Below are positions 12,272-25,736 of a stretch of DNA of 64,000 bases, piece after piece. The notes beneath the pieces were generated by a model. The model was not told where the DNA came from. It worked only from the letters and a program-made list of their open reading frames with translations, and ran no database searches. The first letter of the stretch is position 1; each line of letters begins with the position of its first letter. Source of the stretch: Temnothorax longispinosus. Its lineage: Eukaryota > Arthropoda > Insecta > Hymenoptera > Formicidae. The translations under genes were made by a program, and so were the position numbers. The DNA lies in assembly GCF_030848805.1 (NCBI RefSeq), contig NC_092365.1, positions 20,665,395 to 20,729,394 of the forward strand. The letters are read 5' to 3'.

Positions 12272-15200
12272 GATGAAAAATGCAATAAAATTTTGAGTAT
12301 AAAGTTTTCAATTTTTAGTCAGCTATATCTAGCTCGCTTCGTGCTTTTTACAAGCGTGAAGTTTCACGATGGGAAAAAAGAGGACAAAGAACCGCGCGTG
12401 GTTCGTCTCCTCGGCGCGCTCGCGTTAACCCTACCATTCCACCTGTAATAACCCTGAAACCTCCGTCCTCCCTACGCGTCCACCCCGGTGAAGCGAGCCA
12501 GGCGCTCGCTCCACGAGGCTGTTTAGACGCAGCGACGACCATCGTCATCGCTACTACCCCTGCGAGCGGCCAGGCCTACCACCGGCACCGACAACATCAA
12601 TATAGGCGCAACAGTACGCTGTCGAAGGGGGACAGAGGAACGTCCACGGGGTGGAAAAGCGGGAATCGCGGGAAGTTAGGTATTGATCGCCTTTCCACAT
12701 TGCATGGGGGTGGCTTCGCGCGCGCGGCGACCCCCATAACCAACTGAGCGTCGCCATTACACCGCCATGGGCGGCCGCGCAGCGTCGCAGACGTACTGAG
12801 ACTACTGAGAGTGAGGACAGATCAGCCGGCCGGCACAAACTCGCCGGGAATCGTGCACGCACACGCGAACGGGCGTCAGGCCCACGCAATACGAGATCGC
12901 GACGCGAGAAAAGGAAGAGATAAGGGAGGAAGAGAGGGTGAAAAGACGAAGAAGTCGCCCACCGGAAAGGACGGAAAGAGCGGCTCTTCCGAACAGGGCG
13001 CAAGCTCGGGGTCTCCTTGTTTACATCCACCCAGCGCCGACCGGCACGTTGCTCCGAACTAGCGCGATCGGCGTTGTTACGTCCAGCGAGGTTTAACATC
13101 CCCTGCAAATCGACGGTTAACAGCAAGAATTCGGAGTACTTCCGAGGGGGAGCTTTCCTCGGCGAGGAATCGTCCTACCTTCGGGACGACTCTGGAAGGT
13201 CAGGGACTTGCCCATGGCACAGAGCTTCATCCTCGTTTAATGAACACGTGAGTATATGTCTGTCATGTGGGATTTCCACGGGTGTCTTACGAGTGCTCTC
13301 TTGGATCTTTGTGCCGGGTGTCTTGTATCGAGATAACGTGTTGCGCGCGCGACGATCGGTGAACTTTTTCGGCCTGTGTCACGTGCATGTCGACGTCTGA
13401 AAAGTTTTGCCAATTTGTTCGCAAGCCGTTGCGAATAATAGCGGAGTTTAATTAGATGGTAATTGATCCCAAATATCGCGAGTGAAATATGTAAATGATA
13501 GTATGAAATTGGAGTTTCATAGCAGATAGAAATTACAGAGTTGCTGGATTAGAATATTGATTATAGGTATTATAGAATTTGCCGGACGAATGTGGAAGTT
13601 TGAACGCGTCGATATAAAATTTCTTGCGCGCGTTGGATATTGAAAACCAATACCAGATGCTCCGAAAGCTATAATATAATTTACAATTCTAATTATTAAC
13701 ACGTATTCAACGCAAACTGCACAAAAACAATGACACGATTTAAGTTAACACGAACGTAATCTAAAATTCTAATGATTCGACTGATGGGATTGTTTATACG
13801 TATGCGCATTTGCAACTGTTACACGCTTTCGCAATTGTCAATCACGGAATTTGTTGTGTGGCTCTTAATTAAAATAATGCTACTTTCTACGCTGGTTTCT
13901 CGGTCAATGACTTTCTAGCAAAACAATTCCACGCCAGTTATATCGATTTTTAAATTGGTTGCGTGTAGCAAACGCATGAAATAGCTTACGGCATGGAATG
14001 CATTGCATTCACACGTAGCCTAGAGGTTTTAGAAAACTCGTTGCAAGAAACATAAAAAGCGATACGATACACATAGAATAATTTACAAAGAAGAGTCATA
14101 AAATTAAAATTCAAAGAAATATACAAAATTTAAACGTAAATAAACATAAAACGCAGCGTATGTATAAACAATATAAAAGTACGATTCAATCTATTTCAAG
14201 ATATTAAATAATTAATATATATATATGATTATTTAATAAATTTCAATCCTTTTAATTTTTGGAACTCCGTTAAAATTTATTGCGCTTGCTCCACCTATAA
14301 TTTCCCATCTAAATTATAAATTTTTCACCATGGCGTACGTTTTGAAAAATGGCTCTTACGGCTGACGGCGCCAATTAATCTTGCGTAAACGAGAAAAATG
14401 TGCGCGGTGTGTTTCAAACTGTACGTGAAAGGGAAGCGGTTAACGAGCTGATAAATGCGCGGAGGCTTCGGTTCGACCGTGCCGCGAACCTTGAACTTAT
14501 CGACCAGCCTGTATTTATATTGCAACGACCCAAAAATCGAGTCAAGGACCGGTGAGTAAAAACGAGAGGATCGCGTTTGGGTCCGGACGCTGTATACACG
14601 CGCGCATGGTGCATGCGTGTACTACGTTCACCGAGCGTAGCATTGAACTGTAGTTTCATGTGACTAAAAAAAAAAAAAAAAAAAGGGAAGACATACTCAA
14701 AACCTTGCCAAATATAAATTCATCCATCTCTATTATTGTCTTTATTTGTATCAGTTCGCCGTCGGTTTCCTCAAAATATGATTAAATATCACAATTCCCA
14801 ATTCGCGAACAATGATAAATTAAGGATAAAAATGCAAAACGCGCGATTCGATCGAAAAATTGCCGAACAACAGTCTTGTCGTCAAAGAAATATATTTCTT
14901 TGCATGTATCTAAAACGGGGCTGCTGTCGGGGAACGAGAGAAATCACGATAGATGAAAAGTAAGAACACGTCTATTATTAGTTGTGAATTTCTTTGAAGT
15001 TTCAATGGGCGGGCAGAGTACTCGTATGTGCAGAACTCGAGGAAAACCCTTTGCATGTATTTTGCCGCCCTATAGTGTCCGCAGTAATCTGTCTTCGTTT
15101 TCGATATGCTAGACAGAAGAAGACCGGTGTGTTAGACTTCAAAGGAGTCTGATGGACAAGAAGACAAATATTCCGACGAAAAGACACTTTATAAAAGCCG

Positions 15201-18200
15201 CGAGAGAAAATTGTAAAATAAAAAAACAACATTGGTGAAAAATGATACTGCAAAAAAATATTGAAACTGATTCGTACTTTTGTACGCGAGTTAATGTCAG
15301 TTGTGTTTAAATTTAACTGTGTTTAAGTTATAATTTCGATTTACATCGAAAATAAGCTCGGCACGAAACGCTTTCGCATATATTATTAAGTTACTCGCCT
15401 CGATCACCAAGAGTATCCACTGCCAACTCGCGATTCGGAAAGAGAAAGGATTGCGACTGTATCGTGCGACCATCATAGAACCACGATTATTCGCGCGGGA
15501 GACGCGAAGCGCGACGCGAGTGCCTCGACGCGGCTCAGCTCCGTGCCTGACCATTATAAACCAATATTTCGTTCGATGCGACCATATTAAATCAATTTTC
15601 GATAGAATATCTTGTGTGTGACGTTAACAAATCACGTTTTATTTAAATTGCAATAGCGGCCACAAATGAATATAATGTTGAAGTGCTTAATATTGAAGTA
15701 AAAAGAAATGTTTTACATAGCTTGTTATATTCTTACGTAGAATATTACTTCGTAAAAATGTTATACACAAATCCGTGATTGCAATTGAGTTTTTGGCACG
15801 TGAATGCGTCCTGGAGATATTTTGAGAGATTTGTCTCTGAGATATACGTGTTTCACAATGGAGGTAAGAAAATAACAAATAAAGTTTCGTGGGTTCTCTC
15901 TCTTCTCTCTATTGTTTTAGTGGTAATTTCATAGCAAAAAGTTTCGTTGCCCGGCTAAAGGCACACATTTTTAAAAATCCAATATTAATGTCATTAATAG
16001 GATATAAAATAATGTATTTTCTAATATAATGTGTTTTTACTGTGTTTTACTTTTTTGTTAAATAAATCTAATGAGAAAATGGCTTTATTTATCTTTATTT
16101 ATTTTTGTCGATCTTTGAAAATAACAAAAAAATCAGATTTTAAATAAATTATAAAGAATCGCGATTAATTGAAAAGTATTATATAAAACATATTCCGAGT
16201 TGAAAGCAAGTCCGGCACAAATATTTCCGAGATAGCAAAGTCGCAGGCGGAAAAGGGCAAGGTTATAATTACCTTAATTACAGCGATTACAATGTAGCGC
16301 AACTGCAATCGAGGTAATGTCGATCTTCATAGAATCGCTGCACGGAAACGCTTTGTCTGTTCATATGTGTCTTCGTGCATAAAAGAGTATATCTTCATTT
16401 TTTTATTCCAATATTCCAGCTGCGATTCTCTTCGACATATTTATGCAAAATTTTAATAACGCGCGGAATGTATATCACAAAATAACGTTTTACGTTTCAA
16501 CATGATTAAAAGACGATCCTATGATCTGTGCGTCGGGAATTAAAGCGGCTCTATTTAAAACGGAACTAAATGAAGAAAGGAAAGAAAGAATTTTCACACC
16601 AATTCGACCAAATTAGGTGGATAACACTCCTAGCAAGTTGGGAAATTACCGACGGTATCAAAGAACGAGCGTCATTGACCAACTCGACGCTGGGAACGCG
16701 GACTATCACGGGGGAGCGGCGTATAGCCGCCGCGGATCGGTCGATGGATAGTACCTACGTGGGCGTCGCGACGCCGGCGCCGATACGAAGCTCACAGGTG
16801 GTCGCCACGCAGTCTGGCTGGTGTTTCGTGTCGGGTGCCGTGCCGTGCCGCGCCGCGGCAGCGCTTCGACGGACGAGCTGCCGGCTTTTTCGAGGTCCAC
16901 GACCGTGCGGGGCTGCTCGAATCGATCCGCGGCCACTTCCGGCTTCCGTTTGTTGTGACGCCCCGCACACGCTCGCGCGCGCGGTTTCACCCCGGCGCGA
17001 AAGCAATAACCTCGCCCCCGCGACCTTTGTACATGTGTGCGATTCGATTCGATTGTCTCTCTCTCACACCCCGCGAGAGTCGCACCAGCCGCCGCGAGTC
17101 TTTTCCGCCATCGTGAACTACCCCGCGTGCAAGCTCCGCCGACTTCCGTCACGCGCGTCGACATCGTCGCCCGAATGCGCCGGAGGAATTTCACTGATAT
17201 AGTGAGCCAATTTGTGATGAAGCCGATCGGACTAATTGTGATAGTGGGATGAATGAGCCGTCGCAACATTGCTCGACGTTAACGTTAATGACCATCGGCT
17301 TTTGTCGCTCCCATAATTATTCGATCAACATACGATCGTCAGCCTTTAAATAATGTAAGAATTATTTTTGAAATTTTTTCTATATATATATGGTATATAT
17401 AATTTATTAACTTCAGCTCTTACGTGCCAAGAAGTGGGAGAATTTTTCTACATGACGTATTGAAGAAGGAATAATGGCTAACTAATAATAAACAGCGACC
17501 GTGACTTCAAGCTGTTTTCTTCAATCGAAACATATTGATAATTCAGTGAATTATATTTGGCTGTCTGAGAGCTGAAACATATACTGATGGCTTGTCAATA
17601 TTCATTAATACGTTATGAGTTATGATTAATTCAATACGTTTCTCCATATTGCGTGTTGATTTCGATGCTGGAAATAACTCGATTAAAATTAATGTATTAT
17701 ACATGGCGTTCGGTATGTTTGTTTTATATTCAATGATAGGAGGACCGTGTCCAAGTATTCATATCGATCGATTATAATCTTTTATTTTCGTATACGTTGT
17801 TCTCGTGAGGTTTAACATTGAATCTCTTCGATATGCGACGAATCCGCTGATGTAACTTGTGCACATGTATACATTCGCAATAAAATATACCAACTTTTAG
17901 TTCGAGTCAGGTGCATCTGAGTAGTTGAAAGTTAGCTGTGACTACCGAGTGATTTTGTTTAATTGCGAGGCAAGAAGACCTTAAAGCGAATTGGAATCTA
18001 TTAACGAGATCGTCCTTGTGCGCCGAGGCACAGGGATAAAATGATCAGCCAAGAACTTAGACTTTGGAACTTATTACATCGTTACAAAGACTAGGTTCGA
18101 CATCGTATCAGCTAAAACGTCTCGACGTCTTGATATCAGGAGCTTTCAAGCTCGGAACCTTATTTCCGAACTCCGATATATTCTTCGTGGCTTCCTTTGT

Positions 18201-20308
18201 ATGAAATATAGGTCCCTCTCCTTGGATTCAGCCTCCTGCGGAAACTTCTTGCGTGGTTTAGATCTTATCGAACGTGGGTGCGGAAATAAAGCGAGATTAT
18301 TGTCTCAAGTTATGCAATGGCATGCGAATTTTGTAACCCAACGCTGTCATGCTTCATATTTTATGTGAGATTTTTCGTTTTTTAAATTACATAAAATGCA
18401 AATCCCCTTGAAAGAATTCCTAGAATTGAAAAAATTTGGAGGGGACATTCTTCATTTTCGCATGTCCATTTGATCGATCGATCGAAAAGCCTTCCTCCGC
18501 ACTGTGTCAATAGGAAGGCTTTTACCTATTCTGATTTCAGTCAATTATAACTACGTGCGAAGCGACGTCAAAAAATTCAAATAGAATAATCCTATTAAAT
18601 CACGGCGAGCGAACTCCGCGAGCAATGGAATTCGTCAAATCAAAAAGCGCATTTGGAAAAAAAGCGCGTAGTAACATTTTTTTTAATTTGTTATTTTCAT
18701 CTGAATATATTAAAAATTTACATCAGTTATGTATTGAACATGAAAGCGATAATTTCGATTGTCGATTTAATAACAATTTTAATTGAACAAATTTCACCCA
18801 TATAAATGCGTCTCGAAATTAATTCTTCACCATAAGTTCAGTAACGATCTGAAAATTGCTCTCGAGACATTCTCGAATCTATTATCCCTCATGTTTCTGT
18901 AATCGATTGTTCAACCGTGTAGCTTGTCGCTCGCTGACAGTGCGGGATCTCCAGAATCAGTGCTCTCGCACGAAAACGCCTGAAAACCGCGTCGCAGCGA
19001 AGCAGAGGGCGAACGGACGGCAGAAATAATTTCGCGCTCGTCGACATTCACGTGTACGTGCGAAAAGAGAAAAGAGATGCATGCTTCGGAGAGAGAGAAA
19101 GGAATGAAAGAAGGACGAAGACGGAGCCGAGTCAGCCGAGTCGCGAATGGATATTCGTAATTAAAGCTACTATTCTCGTCAAAGCGAACATTTCCAAATA
19201 TATATATATGTGTGTGTGTGCGTGTGTGTGTGTAGTCGCGACGATGGATGAAAATAGAAAGAGAGGGAGAAAAGAGCTTGCACGACGGAATAAGCTTGCA
19301 GTAGACATCGCGACGTCGCGACGTCACCTGAATGTGCATTCGGTTAGGTCAGTTATCGCGGGATCTCAAATTCTCGATCCTCGGGCCTGTACGTATCGTC
19401 AATTACACAAATTGCTGTCATTTGGACCGGACGTAACATAAGGTCCGGTTTGTAACTGATGGATGTTAATTATAATGCCTGGTGACGCGATTATTCAAAC
19501 ACACGATATGAGGTAAAATTTGGACATTGAGAATAAAGCGAGATTATCAGTGGATACTAATTTTATAAATTCGACGGTGTAAATACATTTCGAAGAGTAT
19601 TAAAAGATTATTTTCCACATATAAATACGGTTGTGATATGTTCAAGTTTTTATTTGATATAGATAGCCGATAAAGCTAAAATTCCCTCTCCCGTATGATT
19701 CGCGTCGTAAAACATCGCGGCTTCCAATCACTACAACGCTATTTTACGCCGCTTGCCTTGTTCTTACAAAGATAGACTGTAACCATGAGAGGAGATAGGT
19801 CAGTAACCGTTCCCAAACCCCACCGCCCTTCCAGTGCTGTACCGCAACAAGATGACGGGTTTCCTTAATGTTTTAACAAATGTGGATAAACAATTTAACC
19901 GATCTACTTTAGACAGAGTTTGTCAATAATTTTTTTTTTTTATTTTAATAATAATTTTGTTTGTCTTTTTAATTAAGGGATATAAATAAAAATGAGTTTA
20001 ACTTTCTGCTCTATCTACATTAAACATATTTCAATCTTGTTCTTATTTTCATTTTTTATTCTTTTTATTATATTTAATTCTTATATAACTTACTTTAATT
20101 TCTTGTTTTTTTTTATAAATAACTTGTTTTTAAATTGAGTACCTTATTTCTACGTATGTATATGAATGTACATGACGTATAAATATACGTGAGTGTTATC
20201 AGTGTGTTGAGTTCGGGTCCATAGAGATTCGCTAAATCCAAATAACTGAGCGAATCAGTCACCCCTGTGGAACTTTAAAAAACAATCTTCAAAAAACAGT
20301 TATGTTAA
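12272..20308. other. Intergenic with GC-rich patches, no gene seen
   Basis: Two CpG-rich patches stand out, at about 12340-13400 and about 16690-17200. Their long ORFs overlap on both strands and are Arg/Ser/Pro-rich, as expected from GC-rich non-coding DNA. A good donor-like GTGAGT occurs at 13248-13253, so the first patch could hold a non-coding 5' exon, but I cannot link it to a start codon. Also present are an A19 run (about 14665-14683), a TG microsatellite (about 19204-19233) and a perfect hairpin at 18485-18523. Confidence 0.55.
18485..18523. repeat. Perfect 12-bp hairpin
   Basis: The arms aaaagccttcct (18485-18496) and aggaaggctttt (18512-18523) are exactly complementary, with a 15-nt spacer. 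It sits alone in intergenic DNA, directly after a gatcgatcgatc run. Its role is unknown. Confidence 0.6.
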
Positions 20309-20666
20309 GGTGTGCCTTCACCGGAGTTGGAGAACAGTTTGCGAATTACTTTATTTCTGATGTGGCCACTTGTTCGTGAACAGCTTACAAACTGTTAATA
20401 AACAGCTTGTATATAGTCGGTAATTTTTAATTTTTTAATTCGGTTGCTGTTTGCGAGCAATTCGTTACAAGTTCGCTTTAGTAGCGATAAGATCAAAAGG
20501 AAAGCGACAAGCCCAAAGTTAACACTGGTGCAGATAACATGTACAGTTTTCGCAGATGTTCGAAAGCTGATCGCAAACTTTTTGTTACGCATTGTTCGTA
20601 AACGAGTAGTGTTTGCGAACAGCTCGTCAGCAAAGTTCGCGAACCGTTTTCCAGTGAATGCGTACC
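20309..20666. mobile_element. Probable non-autonomous DNA transposon (MITE-like)
   Basis: The left end (GGTGTGCCTTCACCGGA) and the reverse complement of the right end (GGTACGCATTCACTGGA) match with few differences. Both continue into a GTTyGCGAA block. The interior carries several related gcgaacag / gttcgcgaac words in both orientations. Length is about 358 bp with no transposase ORF. It ends about 370 bp upstream of the first coding exon of the long isoform of gene 2, so it lies in or next to that promoter region. Target duplications are not clear. Confidence 0.5.
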
Positions 20667-21035
20667 TTTAGAGGTGGCACATCTCTTCAAACATATCTCT
20701 TCGAGAGATATACCCGTTCGTTTTCTATCTCGCTCGTTGAGTTCTTCGGAGAGCATCCACGTGGAAAGATGTATGCACGTGACCAGGCGAACTGGCGCTA
20801 GCGCGCCAATCGCAGCTCCATGTTTGGCGATCTCTACTATGGAGAGAGAGCCAAGAAGCGAGTTAAGCGGCGATGGAGCTTCCTTCTGAGACAGTACCAA
20901 TCCGATCGCGTTTGCACTATCGTGCTTGATTTTTGCTCAGCTCGCAATCTGTGTCTCGCGCAAAAACGAGTTTTTCCCTCGAGTATCTCTTTTTTTATCG
21001 TTAGAGTATTAAACACACGTATTAAAGTGTTCACC
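20667..21035 (+). promoter_or_regulatory. Putative upstream promoter/5' UTR of gene 2 long isoform
   Basis: This is the stretch immediately before the ATG at 21036. It is moderately GC-rich at about 20750-20900. I see no clear TATA box. Its promoter role is inferred only from position before a coding first exon with a strong start context; the ORFs in it have no recognisable content. Confidence 0.3.
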
Positions 21036-23048
21036 ATGGGTACCGTGGCATTAAGTAAGTTTAGTGAAATAAATCGGTGAAATAAATCAGTGAGATAATA
21101 TACAGATTTGAAATCTTTGGCGCGTGAATTTAAATAATGTCGTATTTTACGTTTGCAAATGTGGGGTTTATAATTAAATTAATGAGGGAAGAATGTCACA
21201 AGGCTCGATAATAACATTACAGAAATAAATATGATACATTTCTTGATTAAAGGATAAATGTCATTCGTTGCTTTTAAAAAGCTTACATGTCTGACCTACA
21301 ACGATCATCGGTGGAACATATACCACAAGCGTTTCATGTTTCATTCGATTATATCGCTATCCTGTAGATCCTATTACATCAAAGTCTCTACGATGAAGCA
21401 ATTAAGCATGTGTAAACAAAAATAATGATAACACACTTGAGTTTTTATAAATTTATAAAATGACGCTCGTACCATGTTTTAGAATAAGTTCAATGTAAAT
21501 TTAAACACCTTAAAAGAAATTACTATTTGTTTCGAGAATTAAAAGTCGTAATTCTCGGCCTTCCAATTCTCTTTTACTTTTCAAAGCATTCGTAAATCGG
21601 AGCAATTTGCGAAAGTTTTATTTCTTACGATCGTTGAAGGCTAAAGATTCAAAGGATCGCACGTACGCCTCAATAAAATCAAACAAACGTCCGACGAAAT
21701 CCAGCGAAAGGGATTCCATTCCTACTCGTATAAATAAAGCTGTTGTTATACACTGTGCGTGTTTTTATTAAATCACGTTTAATTAAATTTCTTATAGTTA
21801 ATAACATGCCTTTTATAAATTTCAATCAAGACTCTTATATATAGTCAGGTATAAAAGACATGAAATTTTAATATATTTTCTCTAAGATTCGCAGGAGTGA
21901 TATAACGGTCATATTCAAATGAAACATAAACTAACTATTTGAGTAATATGCAATTTAAAAGACAGCATAAAAATATGTATACAGAATAAATATACATACC
22001 ACAATGTTGCTGATAATATTATATATATAGGCACCCTTAACGTTTAGGCTGGTCCCATCCCCAGTAACGTCTACTATTCATGACGCAGCAACTCGAATCT
22101 ATGTTTTATTTGAACCCTTATATAAGTATACGATTATCGATCTTTCGTAACGAGACAAGTGCCACGTGTTACAAAAACTTAATCGACTTTCATAAAACTT
22201 CATAAAACATGAGCAAGCTTTTGCCATCGCGTGTCGAATATTCAAATGCGTTCTAAGTATTTGATAAATAGTTTTGTCGTGCGTGTTTCTGACTTTAGTT
22301 TTATTCTTCCTCAGATCGTCAGAGAGACAAAAAGGAAGAGCCTGAAGAGATGCAACGGTGTCCATACCTACATGAGATGAAAGAGCGTTTGCTCTCTCAG
22401 CCGACACCAACTGATAGCCTGGACATGGAACGACTCGACGGTGGTACTCCTGTTAAGGAGGCTAATCTGCACAACGATTATCCGGCGCATATGAATCCAG
22501 GTGTGATACCCGAACCCCCGGAAATGCCGCCTGATTCTTTGATTGGCACTGTTGTCAAGGTGAGCAATTAAACATTAGCGCCATAATAGATTATATATGC
22601 ATACCAATATAGAATGTCTATAATCCGCATAATCTGTTTAACCAGATCGAGCTTCTTTGGTCAATACGTAGAAACAGTCTTTTCTTAACAAAACTATCGG
22701 GACTTAAAGACATTGGTAAAGACCGAATTGACCTAAGAATCTACGATGAAAAAGAACATCTGGCAGTTTTTTTTTAAACCTAATAAAATAAAATTAGATT
22801 GTAATGCATGAAGTATAATTGCATTCAACATAATTTCAAAGTACCTAATAATTCCGACGGAAGTTTTATTGGAAATGTTTAAATTTATTCTTGATATGGT
22901 GATTTCAGCTGAACTCCGATGGCTATGGCTCGCACACCTCGCCGGCGCATGCGAGGCAGCCTCTAGTTCCACAGAATTCAAATAACCCACCCCTCTGCCT
23001 CACTCCCACGTATTCCGGTCCTACTGGCATGCTGCCAAAGAATGCGAA
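21036..23048 (+). CDS. Gene 2 alternative N-terminus, long isoform (three exons)
   Basis: I read exons 21036-21054, 22315-22559 and 22909-23048. The first has ATG in a strong context (tcaccATGGG) and codes for MGTVAL plus one base before GTAAGT. The second opens after a pyrimidine-rich acceptor ending cctcag and finishes with GTVVK before GTGAGC. The third ends in phase 2 before GTAAGT. The phases join exactly (1, 0, 2), and the last junction is compatible with the shared exon at 34708. The result is a hydrophilic cytoplasmic N-terminus of about 134 residues, acidic then Pro/Ser/Asn-rich. With the shared exons it gives 900 residues. Linking it to gene 2 is inferred from phase and strand, with an 11.7 kb intron and no better downstream partner. 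It could instead belong to another gene that the window does not show. Confidence 0.6.
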
Positions 23049-25059
23049 GTAAGTATATACATTTTGACGAATACAAGTTCGTAAGGCCCTTGATTATAAG
23101 ATATATGTTAATGTCTCCACTCTGCGAAATGATATTTAAGATTTTCACGAAACATGTTTAATTCCTCTCTTTTTAATTAGTTGAGTAGTATAATTGGCGA
23201 ACAATACACATATAAGAAGGTATATTATAATAGAATTGAGGGGATATATTATTATTATTATTATATAATTTTCTTTCAACGATATTTAACGTATAATATA
23301 CGTACAATAAGATCCCTTTTGCACTTTATCAATTTGAAACAAACATAAACATCCGGATCATTCGTCTAACCCGAAAATCATCACACCACGTGGAACTCCG
23401 ATATCGTGCCTCAAGTGCATTGCCTATCATTAAAGAGTCTCTGGAAGCCTTCGAGTGACTTAAAATAGCCTTCGAGATATTTACTTCAAGGCGGTTACAC
23501 GTTTTACGATCTCCGATACTTGCAGACATCAAGCCCATTCGCTTGGTGTTTTAGCAACCAAGTGGCTTATAATAGAGCCGATATATTTGCGTATTTCAAG
23601 CTTATATACTTAGCCAACGTGTATCGATCCGCTACATAATTAGAGAGGTGTTATTAATTGCTTAATAATTATCTTGAAAAAAAATCTGATAAAATCGAAG
23701 TGTAAAACAAAGCAGCTAACATAAAACGCGGGATATAAATATTTCTACGTGGATATTTCAAACATTAATTTCACATATTTTGCAGGGGCCGTAAGTTACT
23801 TAATTACCCGAATGAACGCGATCTCTTGCGATTGCATTTACGAGGCGCGATAAGTTCGCATTACGTTAAACGATTTTGCAATAGAGATCATTGAATGTGT
23901 CGTAATATGCAAATAATTGACGCAGCAATTTACGGCCAGTCAGCTTAATGGTCCATTAATACGCGCTTTTAAAGAGCAATATTATTTTGAGAGCTTTTTC
24001 AAGTAGCGATATACGTTAACGATAAAATTGATCAACGACCATTCATCCGACAGATAAAAAATTAAATAATACGGGATAAGATATACAAAATAAAATTCAC
24101 CGTAAATTCGTGGATTGTAAATACGAAATTATGAAGATGAGAAAATGAGTTACGTTATTCAGTTTTATTATATAAAAAAGACACGAGTATTTCGCATTTT
24201 TCTTGAAGTATATGAGCTGAATTGTTAAAAATTGATTGTAGAAGGGACTTGAAGGGACAGTTAAGAATTTCGTAGAGGAAGGTTCTTTCCCGTTGTGTGC
24301 GAGAACGAAATTATTTTCCATTTCAAGATAAATTTTGGTCATCATCATTTTTGCGATATCTCATTCAGAGTTTAGTTCTGGAGACGCGGAATCGTGGCAG
24401 CACTGCCACACCGGGTCTCGAAATCAATACTGCTGTGCGTGAGTGTCTCGCCTGTCGCAATCCTTGAAACGCGATATTATAGCACGCAGAAAAATGTTAC
24501 GAACGAGCTGTTGCGCCTGATTCAATTGCACACAAATCGGGTTACCACGCGATTCCTTAATTCTCCGCTTAATTCTTTTATACTTTGTCGCCACTTTTAT
24601 ATTAACGCGTATGCGTAAAATAAAAGTAACAGGTCGAAGTAAGAGTAGGTAGGCGAAAATAAAATAAATATGAAAGAGACGAAGACGTATGTGTTAAAAG
24701 CTGAAACAATTTTACGATTAGTCTTATATTTAAAAGCCGAAAGAGAAAGCTGCGGGTCTTGTTACATTTGTATGAATTTAAACCGCGATAAATTAAATGG
24801 AATATTTATTGATATATTAATATAAATTATCGCGCTTCATGGTCATTGGTCTCTACTTCCTCAATACAGCTTGAGAATCTGAAAAGGTTGCGACATTGTG
24901 GAGCCCGGGATTGAGAGTATGGACCATAGCCAAAAACCACAGTTCTTGCCTATACTGGGGCCAAACTTTATTATTTAGTTACTAAATAATATTTAGACGC
25001 TACTGAATACTGCGGAATATCGCGATACGCTTTTAAATCGACCCCTGCCAATTCGCAAG

Positions 25060-25736
25060 GCTGATGGCAGAGAGCGAGGTTTACGTCTATCGTAATAGAC
25101 ATAAAATAAGGCAGAGAAAACCGTATATGTAATTACACGCATCCATCACACGATCTCTTTTCACAATTTACGTAGTTACGTATTGGTGGAAACCGGGGCA
25201 CCATGAGCCATGGGGTACCGACTGGGTCATTGACTGTTTAGGATAATCCAGAATATTTTGGTTGGTGAATAGATATGGGTATGGTATGGTGAATAGATAT
25301 TGTCCAACACTATTAAAAATAAAAATAATTTAACGCGAACACCTTGTTGCGGCTCTGTGCCCTGTCGTTATTTATGTTTGATCAATCGCGATCTCTCGTT
25401 GGACGGAGTATAGGTTTTGTGTGTGACTCATAGTGCTCCAGTGACAGACCCATGGTGCTCCGGGTATGGGTCTGTCACTTGAGTCATTTCTCAAAAAATG
25501 TGTTCTAATTTTTTTTTCAAAAACTAATCAATAATAGCGTATTTGCCAAATACGCTAAATAAATTTTAAAATATACATAGTGCTTTAATTATTTAAAAAA
25601 ATGAGACAAAAAATCTTATATTTAAAAGTACTTTTCACAAAGTCTGTTGAGTTTTTCACTTACGGTTTTCTCTACCTTGCTTTACGTCTACAATTACGAT
25701 AGACGTAAGAACCTACGTTTCGTTCTCTGTCATCAG
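25060..25736. mobile_element. Inverted-repeat DNA element with nested palindromes
   Basis: The left arm (about 25060-25133) and right arm (about 25662-25736) are imperfect inverted repeats of about 75 bp. They contain an exact 16-bp match, ttacgtctatcgtaat at 25081-25096 against its complement at 25693-25708, and a shared agagaaaaccgta block. Inside are a perfect 14-bp stem (25440-25453 with 25466-25479), an outer tgactca/tgagtca pair around it, and an 11-bp palindrome (25535-25545 with 25547-25557). No transposase ORF is present, so it looks non-autonomous. Exact ends and target duplications are not resolved. Confidence 0.6.

Noticed and set aside
12554..13126. 190-codon minus-strand ORF in a GC-rich patch
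   Set aside because: Arg/Ser/Pro-rich, overlapped by ORFs on the other strand, no motif; typical of CpG-rich non-coding DNA.
16570..17269. Long ORFs on both strands in a GC-rich patch
   Set aside because: Opposing ORFs of similar length over the same bases, with few stops because of base composition and no recognisable protein.
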